Below the pieces are notes generated by a model. The model worked only from the letters and a program-made list of their open reading frames with translations, was not told the origin of the DNA and did not search any database. A stretch of 64,000 nt of DNA from Phoronis australis. Lineage: Eukaryota; Phoronida; Phoronidae. Positions within the stretch are counted from its first letter, which is position 1. Each line of letters starts with the position of its first letter. Both the position numbers and the translations under genes were made by a program. The stretch is taken from contig NMRA01000515.1 in the NCBI GenBank assembly GCA_002633005.1, positions 61,302 to 125,301 of the forward strand. The letters are read 5' to 3'. Of this stretch, positions 13,159-60,600 are shown piece by piece.

Positions 13159-13580
13159 GATCGAACTATCATATAGTAAACAATCCTGTTCCAGATGTTA
13201 CGATTGATCTGATTGTATGTTGAGCGTTATTTACACTGCTATAATTGTATTACTTTAAACTCTTTTCCGAAAGTTTGGTGATCAAACCGCCGGCTAACTC
13301 ACGTCGATTCGACATTGACCTACCTTTTGAACTTTCCATGTCAGAGGTCACTGTTGAAGTAGCGCGGGAGGTGAATACGGAAAACTTTTTATTACATGGC
13401 CGTATTTCCCTCGACAGATTCAACGCGAATGGGATAACAATCATATTTTCTGCTGTACTTGTTTCTTGGTCTGTTTTAAAACATTCACGCCACAGTACTT
13501 TTTGAGAGCTATTTCGCTGTTTTAAAAGTTTGAGCTAGTTATAGACATTTACTTCTAGAATCCCTTGTTACCCTATGATG

Positions 13581-13876
13581 TATCGCTGGCCAAATGGGTG
13601 AACGTTACGCCGTTAAATTACCGTACGCAACATAGGCTAATTCTTGTTACAGGCGTAATTAAGTGCGGCATAAATAAATTATCGGTGCCATAAAGTAATT
13701 ATTTATGGAGTAAAGTAAATATTTGCGGAGTAAAGTAACTTTCAGTGCCGCAAAAACTTTACATCGTAATTACTTTACCGTAACGGCGTAAATAATTACT
13801 TTACGCCTCTAACACTGAAGAATCAACTTACGCACGTAATTTAACGGCGTAACGTTCACTCATTTGGCCAACGATA
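13581..13876. mobile_element. MITE with about 40-bp terminal inverted repeats
   Basis: The left end TATCGCTGGCCAAATGGG and the reverse complement of the right end TATCGTTGGCCAAATGAG match, and the similarity continues through GTGAACGTTACGCCGTTAAA. The interior consists of GTAAAGTAA / TTACTTTAC motifs in both orientations, so the whole element is internally self-complementary. No target duplication could be fixed and there is no coding sequence. Confidence 0.75.
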
Positions 13877-14700
13877 ATATCGACGTCATCCTTCCTATTC
13901 TACACATGTTTAGTTCTACACCACTGTACTCCTAAATAAATAAAATACAATCATTCTTCTGGATACTTTTTATTTTTATTATTGTTTGCAATTAACTTTG
14001 ATGAATGTTTAAGTTATACGATGTATGCAGTTCCTGCAACTTTGATTCAAATTGTCTCTCATTAGTTGTTCGCAAACTATTTTTTGAATGAATAAGTTAT
14101 GAAGAAACTGTGGTTGTTTATTTTGAATAAACTTAGTTGTTAGAACTACAAACAGTATCTGATTTTACTGTCATTTCTTGGGCTTTCCTGCAGTCTTGAT
14201 TTGATCTTAGGGTTTGAAATTTCATCACTGACGTTGTGCAATGCTTTATTTAACGTTTGTATAAAAAATAAAATATTACCATTCTGAGTATATGTTTAAA
14301 ACTGGTATTTCGTGTTTTCAGTTGTCATCTATATGATTCCTGCTGCTCACATTTACCACAGAAACCTTGGTTATAAACTTTGTGACCTTTTGAGTTATAC
14401 CCCTCAAATTGCTTATTCTCTCAGATGTAACTGGTCTTTAAAAGTAGTTCCATCCGGCTCATTAGTGGTTTTGGAGTATGGGTCTGATGTGTCTGTCGAC
14501 AATTAGCCTGTTATTTATTGTAGTTAGATATTGTTTGTGATAAGGGCGTGAATTTCTTTAGATCAGGCGAAACTATGGCATGATTCCGAAAAATTCTTCC
14601 CCCTTAATGACTGTCGCGATAGTGAAACTGAATCTATCAAAAGCAAAGTGCTATTTAGAGCTGGGTGATCCTGGTACTATGGATTGTATCGAAGTTGTGG
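13877..14700. other. No gene recognised
   Basis: AT-rich sequence with no exon-like frame and no repeat that I can define. Confidence 0.45.
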
Positions 14701-14846
14701 TATTACAATATATGTCCAATGTGTTTCCCGTATGCCATATCATTGTAATATTGCTCGTTTACTTGAGCATTAGTATTACAATATATGTCCAATGTGTTTC
14801 CCGTATGCCATATCATTGTAAGATTGCCCCTTTACTTGAGCATTAG
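14701..14846 (+). repeat. 73-bp tandem duplication
   Basis: Two adjacent 73-bp units starting at 14701 and 14774 differ at only a few bases. An open frame runs through both, but it resembles no protein family. Confidence 0.85.
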
Positions 14847-15548
14847 CCCACACAACAAATATACATATATGTACTCTTGTTGCTGGGAGGTTTGCTGTTT
14901 TGTATGCTAAGGTTCTCGGTTAAAAATGTAGTACTCACCGACGAAAACAAAGTATATTTTCTCCTTACTTAAGATATATTTTAAAATGAATTCCAAAGAA
15001 CACAATGCACTTTAACATAACAATTACACATGTTGCTGTCCAACTCTAATACTATAATAACAATAAACATATTAAATAACAGTCCATTAATTCACAGCCA
15101 ATGCATCACATTCAGTCACAAAAAACGCCTTCATACAATTTACTAAGATAGCTAAATTGAATAACTGAATGCACCAACAAAGATCTCTTTTAATTATTCA
15201 CAATTCGCATTACATAAAACAACTTCGAAAGTAGCATTCACAATAATGAAATAAAATGTATAATAAAACAAAATGCAGGCAAAACTATGTCATAAATATA
15301 ATGTATAAATTTATCTAATCTTTAACTTTTGCGAAAAATTTATAATTTTATGTAACATGAATGAATAAATCATGTATTTCTTGGCTCCACTCAATATGTC
15401 ACATTTAGCCAAGTAATATCACTGTAGGTGTGTAATATAGTAATTGTATAATATACACACAATGCACTTTTTTCTGAAGGTAAATGTTATGGATACCTTT
15501 TAACAAAACAGAACAGGGACATTCACAGTTTACAGAGGTTTGAAATGT
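14847..15548. other. Probable 3' UTR of the minus-strand VWA gene and spacer
   Basis: Very AT-rich sequence downstream (minus strand) of the VWA-gene stop codon. An ATTAAA-type signal on the minus strand at about 15189-15194 could serve polyadenylation; the evidence is weak. Nothing else is seen. Confidence 0.35.
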
Positions 15549-17899
15549 TTAGACCAGCCTCACACGTTTTCTACCATACTCGCTTGTGTTCCAGGCATAA
15601 TCATACATCTTGACAAATCGATGCCTCATTTTCTTAACTCCTTCTGTAACAGTTTCATTGGATTTAGGAGCAGCATAGACGCGTCTAACAAAAATTGCAC
15701 AGCCACTGCGCACAGCCTTTCGAACTTGAATATTTCGAGATGCAAGGAGATGGTCATACCAATTTACTCCTCTGCTGAAACCTTTAACTGCCCGCACATA
15801 GACAACAGACTTGGAAGAGCTGTGTACACCTTGAATTGCAAACTCATACGCAGCTGCATACTTGAAACACCTATTGAACAGCATTGAGTTATATGCAACA
15901 CCACGTGAAACAGATGCCCAGTTTTCTCCAAGTGTCGGAGAATTTCTCACTACAGCCACTTTCCATGAGGACCAGTGAAGGCGTTTGAATGCAAATTTGT
16001 TGTTCTGTGTCACATTTTCTCTTTGGATGCGCTTTCCACACTTTCGTCGTTTTATCTTCTTAGCAGGGGTCTGAAATGGATTGTGAATTGATTATATTAA
16101 TTGTATTAATACTCACATAAACAGAAAAGAGACAATACATAGACAATCAACTTGCTTAGTCATTTTGCCCAAGTTATTTACGGCAAAGTAAAGAACTGAG
16201 AATTTAAAATTCCAAAAAACATGATAACTCACTGTGTTGAAGAGATTCCGTTTGACAGCTTTTTTGTTCACAGGTGTTAGTTTGGTTGGAGTCTTGACAG
16301 GTGTTGATGGTGGTTTGTGTTCACTTGTCAGTGGCCGTGTTCCAGGTGGTGTCATGGCTCCAGCAGTGATGGGTACAGCTTTCAGGGTATCAAACAGGCG
16401 GTGGAGTTCAGCGTTCATACCTGTGTCACCCTCGCGGACCATGACTTCACTGTGATATGCCTAAGGAAAAATTACCTTTTATAATTTTTGTTAATGACTA
16501 CATCACAAGTAAAAAAGTTTTTTACACTGAATGAATCCCAAATAATATTATTCATCCTTTGCATTTCCAATAAAAAGGGAGTTAAATAAAAATTGAACTG
16601 CGCAAGTGTCAAAAACAGAAGCTACATGAATGGAGGAAAGTGCAATTATTGTAAAGTTAAAACATTCTCAGCAAAAAAAATGTCAGAAACAAATAGTTAC
16701 TTGAAGAAAGTCATCGCCTTGCTCTCTGTAACATATGGCCATTATAAAGTCTTGGATGTTTTTGAAGTCACACAGCTGGAGGTGATGACCGTGGGTCTGC
16801 GCCGCCATGTGCTTGAAAAACTCTCCAGAGTCCGAGTTGGAACTACATTGAACACCATAGATGCGAATACCCTGGAATGCAAAATTAAGTATACCATAAA
16901 AGCCTTTCCAACAACAAAAATATTGGATTTTTTTAGCAAAAGGAATGAGAATATTAGATTTTCACAAAATCTTCATAATGATAACATTCTTAAAAAATTT
17001 GATCAGGCTGATCAAAAATTGTTTAAAATGCCCAAGCTTACCATTTCTCTTATCAATCTGTCCACTTCAATTTTCCAGTCAATCTTCAATTTGTTCTCGG
17101 GAAAGTCAGGATCATGTGGTATGGCATCTCCAATCATCACAAGAGCACGCTGAGTTGCAGGAGACCATGACAACTTCTCGCGGACTTCACGCAGAACAAG
17201 CTCGTATGCCTCAGGATAGTCTCCCCCACCAGTTGATGCCACATTCTTCACAAAGTTGCACAGTTTGTCAACATCAGTAGTGAAGTCAACAAACTTGGTG
17301 ATATAATTGTGTCTGTCACAGTAGTCACCGTGAGCAAACACAGCCATGCGCAAGGTTGGTATGTCAGAGTAGAGACGCTGTATAAGATCTTGGAGGTTCT
17401 TGCGCACTTCATTCAAACAACTGGCCATCGAACCAGTAGTGTCGAAAGAAAATACAATTTCAATTGGACCGCCGGCTCCATAGAAAGGAGGGGGAGGCGG
17501 TGGAGTAGCCAGAAATTCTGATTGGCACTTTCTTCCATCAACACCATTCTCAACCTCGTAAAGGAAATCAGTGCTAGGCATCAGAACACGATTAAAGGAT
17601 TTGCTTTGAATGAATATTTTGAAATCTGGGAGTTTTGAGGTATCAAGATGAAACTTGAGTACATCTTTCGGAATGCCCAATATATCTCTGATTTTGTCAC
17701 CAGAAACAAAGGCTCCATCACTTTCTCTCCTAGCCACAACACTTTTGTAATGCTGTATGTTCTCAGGTTTTGTGAGCTGATAGTAACCATTCCCAGCCTT
17801 GAAACACAGTCCGTTCTTCTCAACAAAGTCACGGATAGACGATTTCTTCGTCACATGAATGACTTTGAACAAGGGAGTATTGATAACTTCGTCAGGCAT
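15549..17899 (-). CDS. Uncharacterised protein with central von Willebrand A domain, complete
   Basis: Coding exons on the minus strand are 17899-17042, 16871-16701, 16460-16233 and 16070-15549, all in phase 0, giving 592 residues. An acceptor at 17906-17908 just before the ATG implies a non-coding first exon; GTAAGT/GTGAGT donors near 18427 and 18561 are candidates. Residues 1-120 form an unfamiliar compact domain (..KNGLCFKAGNGYYQLTKPE..). A proline run (133-138) leads into a VWA domain with the metal-site motif DTTGS at 153-157, GGGDYPE near 224-230 and IGDA near 256-259; this is the intracellular type of VWA rather than an extracellular adhesion domain. Residues 344-440 are basic and Pro/Thr-rich, and about 440-592 form another unfamiliar conserved-looking domain. 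No signal peptide or membrane segment. The domain call is firm; the function is unknown, and divalent-metal-dependent protein binding is an inference from VWA domains. Confidence 0.88.
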
Positions 17900-19337
17900 T
17901 TTTTTCTGAAAAAAAATTAGTAAAACATTAATTTTTGAGATTATGGCTTCACAGTCATGAAGTTCAACAAATAATACAACACCAAATTATCCACTTGAAG
18001 CATAGTAAAAAATTTGTACATGCAAACAGTAACAAAAACAGACAGGACAAAAATCACAAACTTTAACTAGAAAATCAAAGTTAGTAGTTGAATGTGTCAG
18101 TCCCAGATTTGTAACCAGTTACTTCCATAATCCCCGTTATATTGGACAGATAAGTCAGATCATAGCATGCCCAGGATTACCCATTGGATATACCGAAAAA
18201 TCAACTTCAGTTTACTAAGCAGACGATCCGTGTCTGAAACTTTCAAAATTCTAAATTGGACGAGTCGTATCCCACAAATTTGGGATACACATTGTTACTA
18301 TCTTCAAAACGGTTTTTATTGTAACATTAAAAATTGCGAAATGACCTTGATGAACAACACTGAGATGACTGAGAACAGATGTAACCTATGGCAAAAGGTT
18401 AAAATGCATAATAAAAATTATACTTACTGTCGAATGACGATGAAAAGTGAACAATTGCAACAGATGACAGAACAATGCTTGACTTTTAGTACGTCCACTA
18501 GTTTTGAAGTGGAGTGGCAAAGCAAGGCTACCACTAGTAGTACCAGGCAGTAGAGACTCACAGAAAGGTCGTCACGTTGGATTTCGCAACCTCAAACTCA
18601 ACCTTTTCAATCGAGTCCTATGTAATGGATAGCAACTTCGAGTTGAACTGTTGTGAAAGTTAAAACTCGGTATCTTTATATACCCTCTCATCGTTCAATA
18701 TTTTCCGACTAGTCTAAAACTGCCCGGCTCACACAGATGTTAAAAACAAGAGCCGACTTGCCTCAACAAGAAAGAAGTTGCGCTACCTGACGGCCAAGAA
18801 TATGGCAACTGGTCATGGTCTTCTCTTGCTCTATCGAATGCTTCTCGTGACCAGACACGCATTACTTTAGTACTCACAAGGTGTCAGTGCAAGTAGAATG
18901 TGTGTGTGCTCTCCGATTATTTACCAACTGTGAACTTTGCTCTAAGCAAGCTAACCCAGTTAAATCGGCTTTTATCATGGGTCAATGTGTTTTAGTGTAC
19001 CTTGCTACGTTGGTGCAGTCTTACGAAATACATCTCATCGGATTAGCAGTAACCCGATATACGAGAAACTGTTGTCGAAGTCGCACTGTCCCTAGTGTCG
19101 GACTCGGAGACGGAATAATTTGAGTCTGACTACTTCCCTTGTCTGTGACTGTGTTCTGCTCAGTGATCGTCGAATCGTCTGCAGTCTCATGTCGTGGGGG
19201 GGTTAGCGTCAGAAACATGACAAACACTTTTCGAAAGACGAACTGGAGTTTTCGTTTGGCATAAAACAACCTACGAGTACAACAGTAGTCTAACTTAAAT
19301 TTTAAGAAACCGGAAAATACGTAGTCTTAGCTGGAAA
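17900..19337. promoter_or_regulatory. Shared upstream region of the divergent VWA gene and ABCC1
   Basis: About 1.4 kb lies between the two start codons and must hold the 5' UTRs and both promoters. On the minus side the 5' UTR intron begins directly upstream of the VWA ATG. A short inverted repeat GTATCCCA...TGGGATAC lies near 18269-18290. No TATA box or defined binding site can be supported. Promoter function is inferred from gene orientation only. Confidence 0.4.
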
Positions 19338-55250
<35,913 letters not shown>

Positions 55251-55853
55251 ATGGGTTACAAAACAACTTTGGTCATTTCACTTGTCGCATATCACTTAAG
55301 TGTATTTCGTAGTATTTCTGTGAATTTAGTAAGTTTGAGCATCAGAAATTATTTAGTTTTGAAGTATGTTTACAAAGTGTATTCATGGTTTATGTCTACA
55401 ACTTACAGTTTCAACATTCCTTATATCAGTTTGGAAGTAGTCCTACTGGTAATGTGGAGGCAGTTTACTAGTGGAAATGTTACCATTTTTACGCTTTTGA
55501 AAATTTCAATAATTAAAGATGATCCTCGGCTGTTTTGGGCCACTGCAGTGAAATGGTTTAAAGATGCAGTAATAGTTCTGTGGTATGGATTGTGGAATAT
55601 TGTCATAATAGTTCCATTAGTCAGTGTAATATAATGATCATGCTTCCTCAAACTTAGCACGACTGCAAATGAGGTAATAAGAGTACGTGATGCACCAGTC
55701 TTTTTGTGTTTTTTGAACTACATTTTCATGCAGTTGGTGCAATTGTTTTGTCAACTTTAAGCATAATGTGCCATGATTTACATGGATACCAATTTTAATT
55801 TTACATTTAAGCCATTCCCTCCATTTATGATAACCAGTATTTGTGCAAATAAA
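55251..55853 (+). terminator. ABCC1: Probable ABCC1 3' UTR with AATAAA signal
   Basis: Follows the stop codon. AATAAA at 55848-55853 is the first good polyadenylation signal after the stop. The open frames here are AT-rich and probably non-coding. Assignment is by position only. Confidence 0.45.
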
Positions 55854-56280
55854 TCGATGAGAGTATACTGCTGTACTATTTAATATCACTTTTCTACACA
55901 GGAAAACATGTAATTCAAACAAACAAAACAATAGGTACAAAACGCCTCACCGCGTTTTCTAAACCTCAAATCTACGTACCAAAAACAACAAGACTGATTA
56001 TCACATGCACAGTTTACTTGTTCCTAAAAAAGTTAAAATGTGGGTAACACTATGGCAGGAGTTAACTTGGTCAAAAGAGATACAATGTGTAGTAGTGATT
56101 ATACAACTTGTGGAATTAACAATCAAACACAAACATTGTCCACTTCCACTCGTGAGATTTCTTCAAGACAAACTTGAGTTACTTTTGCAAAGTTGTCTAA
56201 CAAAATTAACAATCAATGCTTAAAACTGGCAAAAAGGGAACCATACAACTACATTTGGCAAAAATACACCTATAAAAATG

Positions 56281-56756
56281 CTAAACATTGAACAGTATTT
56301 CTATACATTTCTGGGGCTCATTTTATATTAGGTTGTAGGTCTGGACAGTTATAATTTCGATTTTAATTCACAAATAATTCATNAGATCGGAGGGAGTGAA
56401 AAAGTAAGAGCTTTTTGCAAGTTGCATTTTTTTTCCAGTTTTTGATTCTGTGCGAATTGTTTATAAAATTTACTAAAATTACCCACCATCAAACATTTAT
56501 GGCCCAATGAAACAACAATGACCAGTAAATTTTTATTTTTTGAAGTACGACCACCAGCCATTTTGAATTTAAATCAAACGCAACCACCCATCAATTTTTA
56601 TTTCAGCTGCCTTCCCCCCCCTCCCACACAGATTTTGCTGGAACAGCCCTAAACATTGAACAGTATTTCTATACATTTCTGGGGCTCATTTTATATTAGG
56701 TTGTAGGTCTGGTCTAAGACAGTTATAATTTCGATTTTAATTCACAAATAATTCAT
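56281..56756 (+). repeat. Direct repeat of about 105 bp with N at the end of copy 1
   Basis: 56281-56382 and 56649-56756 are almost identical (copy 2 has a 6-bp insertion GTCTAA). The single N at 56383 directly follows copy 1, where copy 2 continues with T. This again looks like an assembly join. Confidence 0.85.
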
Positions 56757-57698
56757 TAGCGTGCCTTGTCCTAATGTAGAGGCATAGCGTTACATTCATG
56801 GCACTGTACCTATGACTGTCTTGGCTATGACCAGGTGTACAAACTTCTATTAAATGACCACTGAAGTTGAACATCTTCCCATGTGATCAGTGCTGAACAA
56901 CATTTGTATGAGCTTGATGGCATGCTGGAATGGGACAACTTTATTCACTCTGAAATAAAGACATTCACTCATTGAAAATAAATACTGCTGATTAAATGGT
57001 ATTGACTCTGGGTAATTTTGTTTTCTTTGGTACAAGTTGGTGCCCTGCTAAACATCAACGCCAAATGTGCTATGCACCATAAGTAGCACAATGACTGCTC
57101 ACTTATTTGGCAGTACAAGAGACTGTAACCCCGCGTTCCTTCCAAGAAGCCAACTCTTGTTTTACACCACTTTCTGCCATAAAACTGGTCCCAACTTGGT
57201 TATTACTCAAATAAGAAAAAAAAATTTTTATGGGTTTGCAAAAAACTGACACTGTCATGAGCTAACTTGTAAAGCCTGGACTTAAAGTAATAATGAACTG
57301 TCAGTTATTTTAAAGAACTGAAATTGTCTCAAATTTGACTATTAAAGGAACAATTTGAGACCAAGTAGTCTAAATCAAAAGTTGTTTTTTCTTATGGAAG
57401 ACACTGGTGATCTTTTGATATGATTGCAAACTGCATCAGTAATAAAGCAGGCCTTGAAGAAAACAATGAGCCCAAACAATGTAGCAAAGTAAAATATAAC
57501 ATCTCAACACCAAAGCCCGATGACAGTCTGATAACGTCTCACTTTTGTTTACCTAAGAGGGAGACAATATTCAATGACAAGATATTACTCATCTGTTACA
57601 AACATTGTAGACATCTTATAACAATATAGTTGCATCTACAGTAGATTAAAATATCACCCATCTTGCTTTTCGCTGTTTCACCACAGCATGTCACTTAC
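56757..57698. other. Spacer / probable testican 3' region
   Basis: No exon recognised. On the minus strand an AATAAA (plus-strand TTTATT at 56940-56945) could end the testican transcript. If the testican donor at 57698 is real, a further 3' exon must lie here or beyond, but I could not identify an acidic tail exon. Confidence 0.4.
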
Positions 57699-60600
57699 CA
57701 CACTTGACCTTGCCCAGTTTACGAGTGCCAACACGTTCAGTGCCCAAGTAATCCACACACCAACACTGGCCATTTTGATCACATTGCTGTTTGGCAAAAA
57801 AACCTTGTGCTGTGCACCGCGGCACACTGACGCCTGGGACAATGATGACCTGCCCACGGATCATCTGTGTTGGGAGGTCTCTCAGACTGCTGAAGCAAGG
57901 TGGCACTGCAACCAAACATGTTAAATAAATCTGTCTTCATATGTCAGTCATGTTCAGCAACTCCATGTTGCATTTGTTGGTTAAGGAGTCATCTGCAGGG
58001 TTGCTAACAAAATAAGACCAAATGGGTTTATATGTTAGAAGACTCTCTTCCTGCACAACAAGTTCTTTAGGAATTAAATTTTGACTTGTGGCGTCAAAGC
58101 TAACTAACTCAAAGATGGGATACATCTGTCCAAATAAAAGCATTATTTGAACATGGCCAGGGCAAGCCAAGCCAAGCCAACAAGAATAAAGAGTGCTGAG
58201 TCTATACTGAAGAAACATTGGTTGTGTTGTCTAGACAGAAACTGTTCAGTTTCTCTAAAATTGGGTTAATAACGAAAACACAAGAAATGCTAGAAGTAAC
58301 AGTATCTGTTCACATTAGAGTAGACGTAAATTATAACAGAACTTTTTACGACCAAAACACACCTCCAAAGCTTGTTTTGACCAGACCGCCAAATAATTTT
58401 CATTGCATAATTTGAAGTCAAATTGTTAACATTATACCAAAATGCAGGTTTCAGGAGCAGTCAGTCATTACGTATCTGTGACATCATTTGTTGGCGAGTA
58501 GCAGCCTCTTTTCATTTATGTGCATGTCTTGTTCGGGTTAACGGATGACTTGACTGTTCAACAGTTTAGTTAATCATTTGAAAGTTGAGCCTACTTAATG
58601 ACTTGCTAACTTAACTTTTTGTTCAACAGTTGGCGCTTGTTTATCCAATAGTGTCTGTGTGTGAAGTTGTCTCATCTCTTTGGAAAACTACCTCATTTTT
58701 GATTTGTTTTAATTATTTGATGTTTTACTTGTCTGTTTAGCACATCACTTAATATCTATTTGTCATTTGCCTTTTTGTTGCCCATACCTGTCTTAAAACA
58801 GACAACGATACAAATATATTCAAAGCCCATCTACAGTGAATCGCACATTCCCGGCCCCTACTTACAATAGTTAGTGAAACAGCAGCACCACTCAGGATAA
58901 GACAGATCTAGTGACCCATCCAAGTCGCACTGATGAACGAATCTCTTCAAGCAGTGTTCAAAAGGATTAGACTCAAGATCTTTTAGTTCACCAATACTCA
59001 ACACACTGTCATTGTTGGTGTCAAGGTGGAGAAATTCCCAAGTGACAGGGTCCCTGCACTCGCACTCTACAATAGAAATGCATCATAATTACTTACTCTA
59101 TTGCCTTTAGTTTTTGTGTCAACTCTATTGAAACTACAACATAATACATCGTGGAATGAAAATTCTGCTTAGAAGTTATTATTTCTTTCAGTTGTCAAAA
59201 TGACTATTCTTTAATAAAGAAAAACTATCGTATTACATGAAAGAAAAACTGGCCACTTTATAAGCATCTTTTAAGATCAACATGCTAATTACCACGCTGC
59301 AGTGTGTCGGAGACATCTCTTGCTTTGCGTCTCCTGTGCCTGTCCTTCCCCTTATGCGCCTTGTGCTCTTTGCCATGTTTCCTATCTCCCCTTTTCTTTG
59401 GTTTCTGTATCAGTAGATTGCCTTTCAACTTCTCTAGTTTGTTGTGAGGGTCGACAGATTGTTGTACAGTGTAGAACCAGTCAGCCAGTCTCTGACTCAT
59501 TTCCTTCAACTCTTGCTCACCACACACTGAAATAATTACCACCAACAAATCTGTGGTTGAGAATCACATCATCTACGATTACATAAAAATTATCCAGTTG
59601 GCGTAAGTGTAAACTTAATTATTTTGCTAGAGGTCAAAGCTTGAACTATATTGTAAAAATAGTCAATATTGATTGTCCGAAATGAATAATTATGATAATC
59701 GAAACAAAATCCTTCATGTTGATGTTATACCTACTCCAACAAAATCATTCACGTTGATGTTATACATACTCCAACAAAATCATTCATGTTGATGTTATAC
59801 CTACTCCAACAAAATCCTTCATGTTGATGTTATACATACTCCAACAAAATCATTCATGTTGATGTTATACCTACTCCAACAAAATCCTTCATGTTGATGT
59901 TATACCTACTCCAACAAAATCCTTCATGTTGATATTATACATACTCCATGGAGACGCATAAAACTTTGTGTTGACGGCTATTTTTGACAATTTTATGAAC
60001 TGCCAATTTTATTTTTGATACAAAACGTAACGCCCCATATTGTGAGCAAAATTACTAGTACCAAAATCGCCCAGGTATGTCCCAATTCTCAGAATCAAGG
60101 AAACTCAGTTGAAATTGAGTGTCCAAAACTTTAGAGACTGTCCGAAACTTTTCATCAGAAATGAAATGAATAAGTGCAGGTAAAATAATGATACTACAAC
60201 AAACAAGACAAGCCCAGATATGTAACCTGAGTAATCTGTAATTGCACACTTTTAACTGCATACTGAAAAAATAATAATACACAACGGATTCTTTAATGGA
60301 GGAACATTACAAACTGAAAGCAAATATAAATAGATAATTCTCATCAGACTTGATACCATTGCAGGAAGAAACCCTACATTGACCAGATGCTGCAAAATTG
60401 GATAGTCAGAAAGTCATACAGACACTCTAAAGACAGATGGTTGTTGCACGCTGAGATCTTAACAAGTCAATACATATGGAGAATACTTTGGCAATTCTAA
60501 CCCTAGAATAACTGGTTCCATGTGGTCATCCAAGGCTCTTAATTCACCTCCAGTCCACCCCCCCACCCCCCACCCCCAGTACCTGCAGTACCTGTTGAGA

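Noticed and set aside
55251-55634. 127-codon frame right after the ABCC1 stop
   Set aside because: It starts directly after the stop codon in AT-rich 3' UTR sequence; hydrophobic composition follows from base composition.
56384-56398. AGATCGGAG after the N looked like a sequencing adapter start
   Set aside because: The following bases (GGAGTG) do not match the adapter; it is most likely chance.
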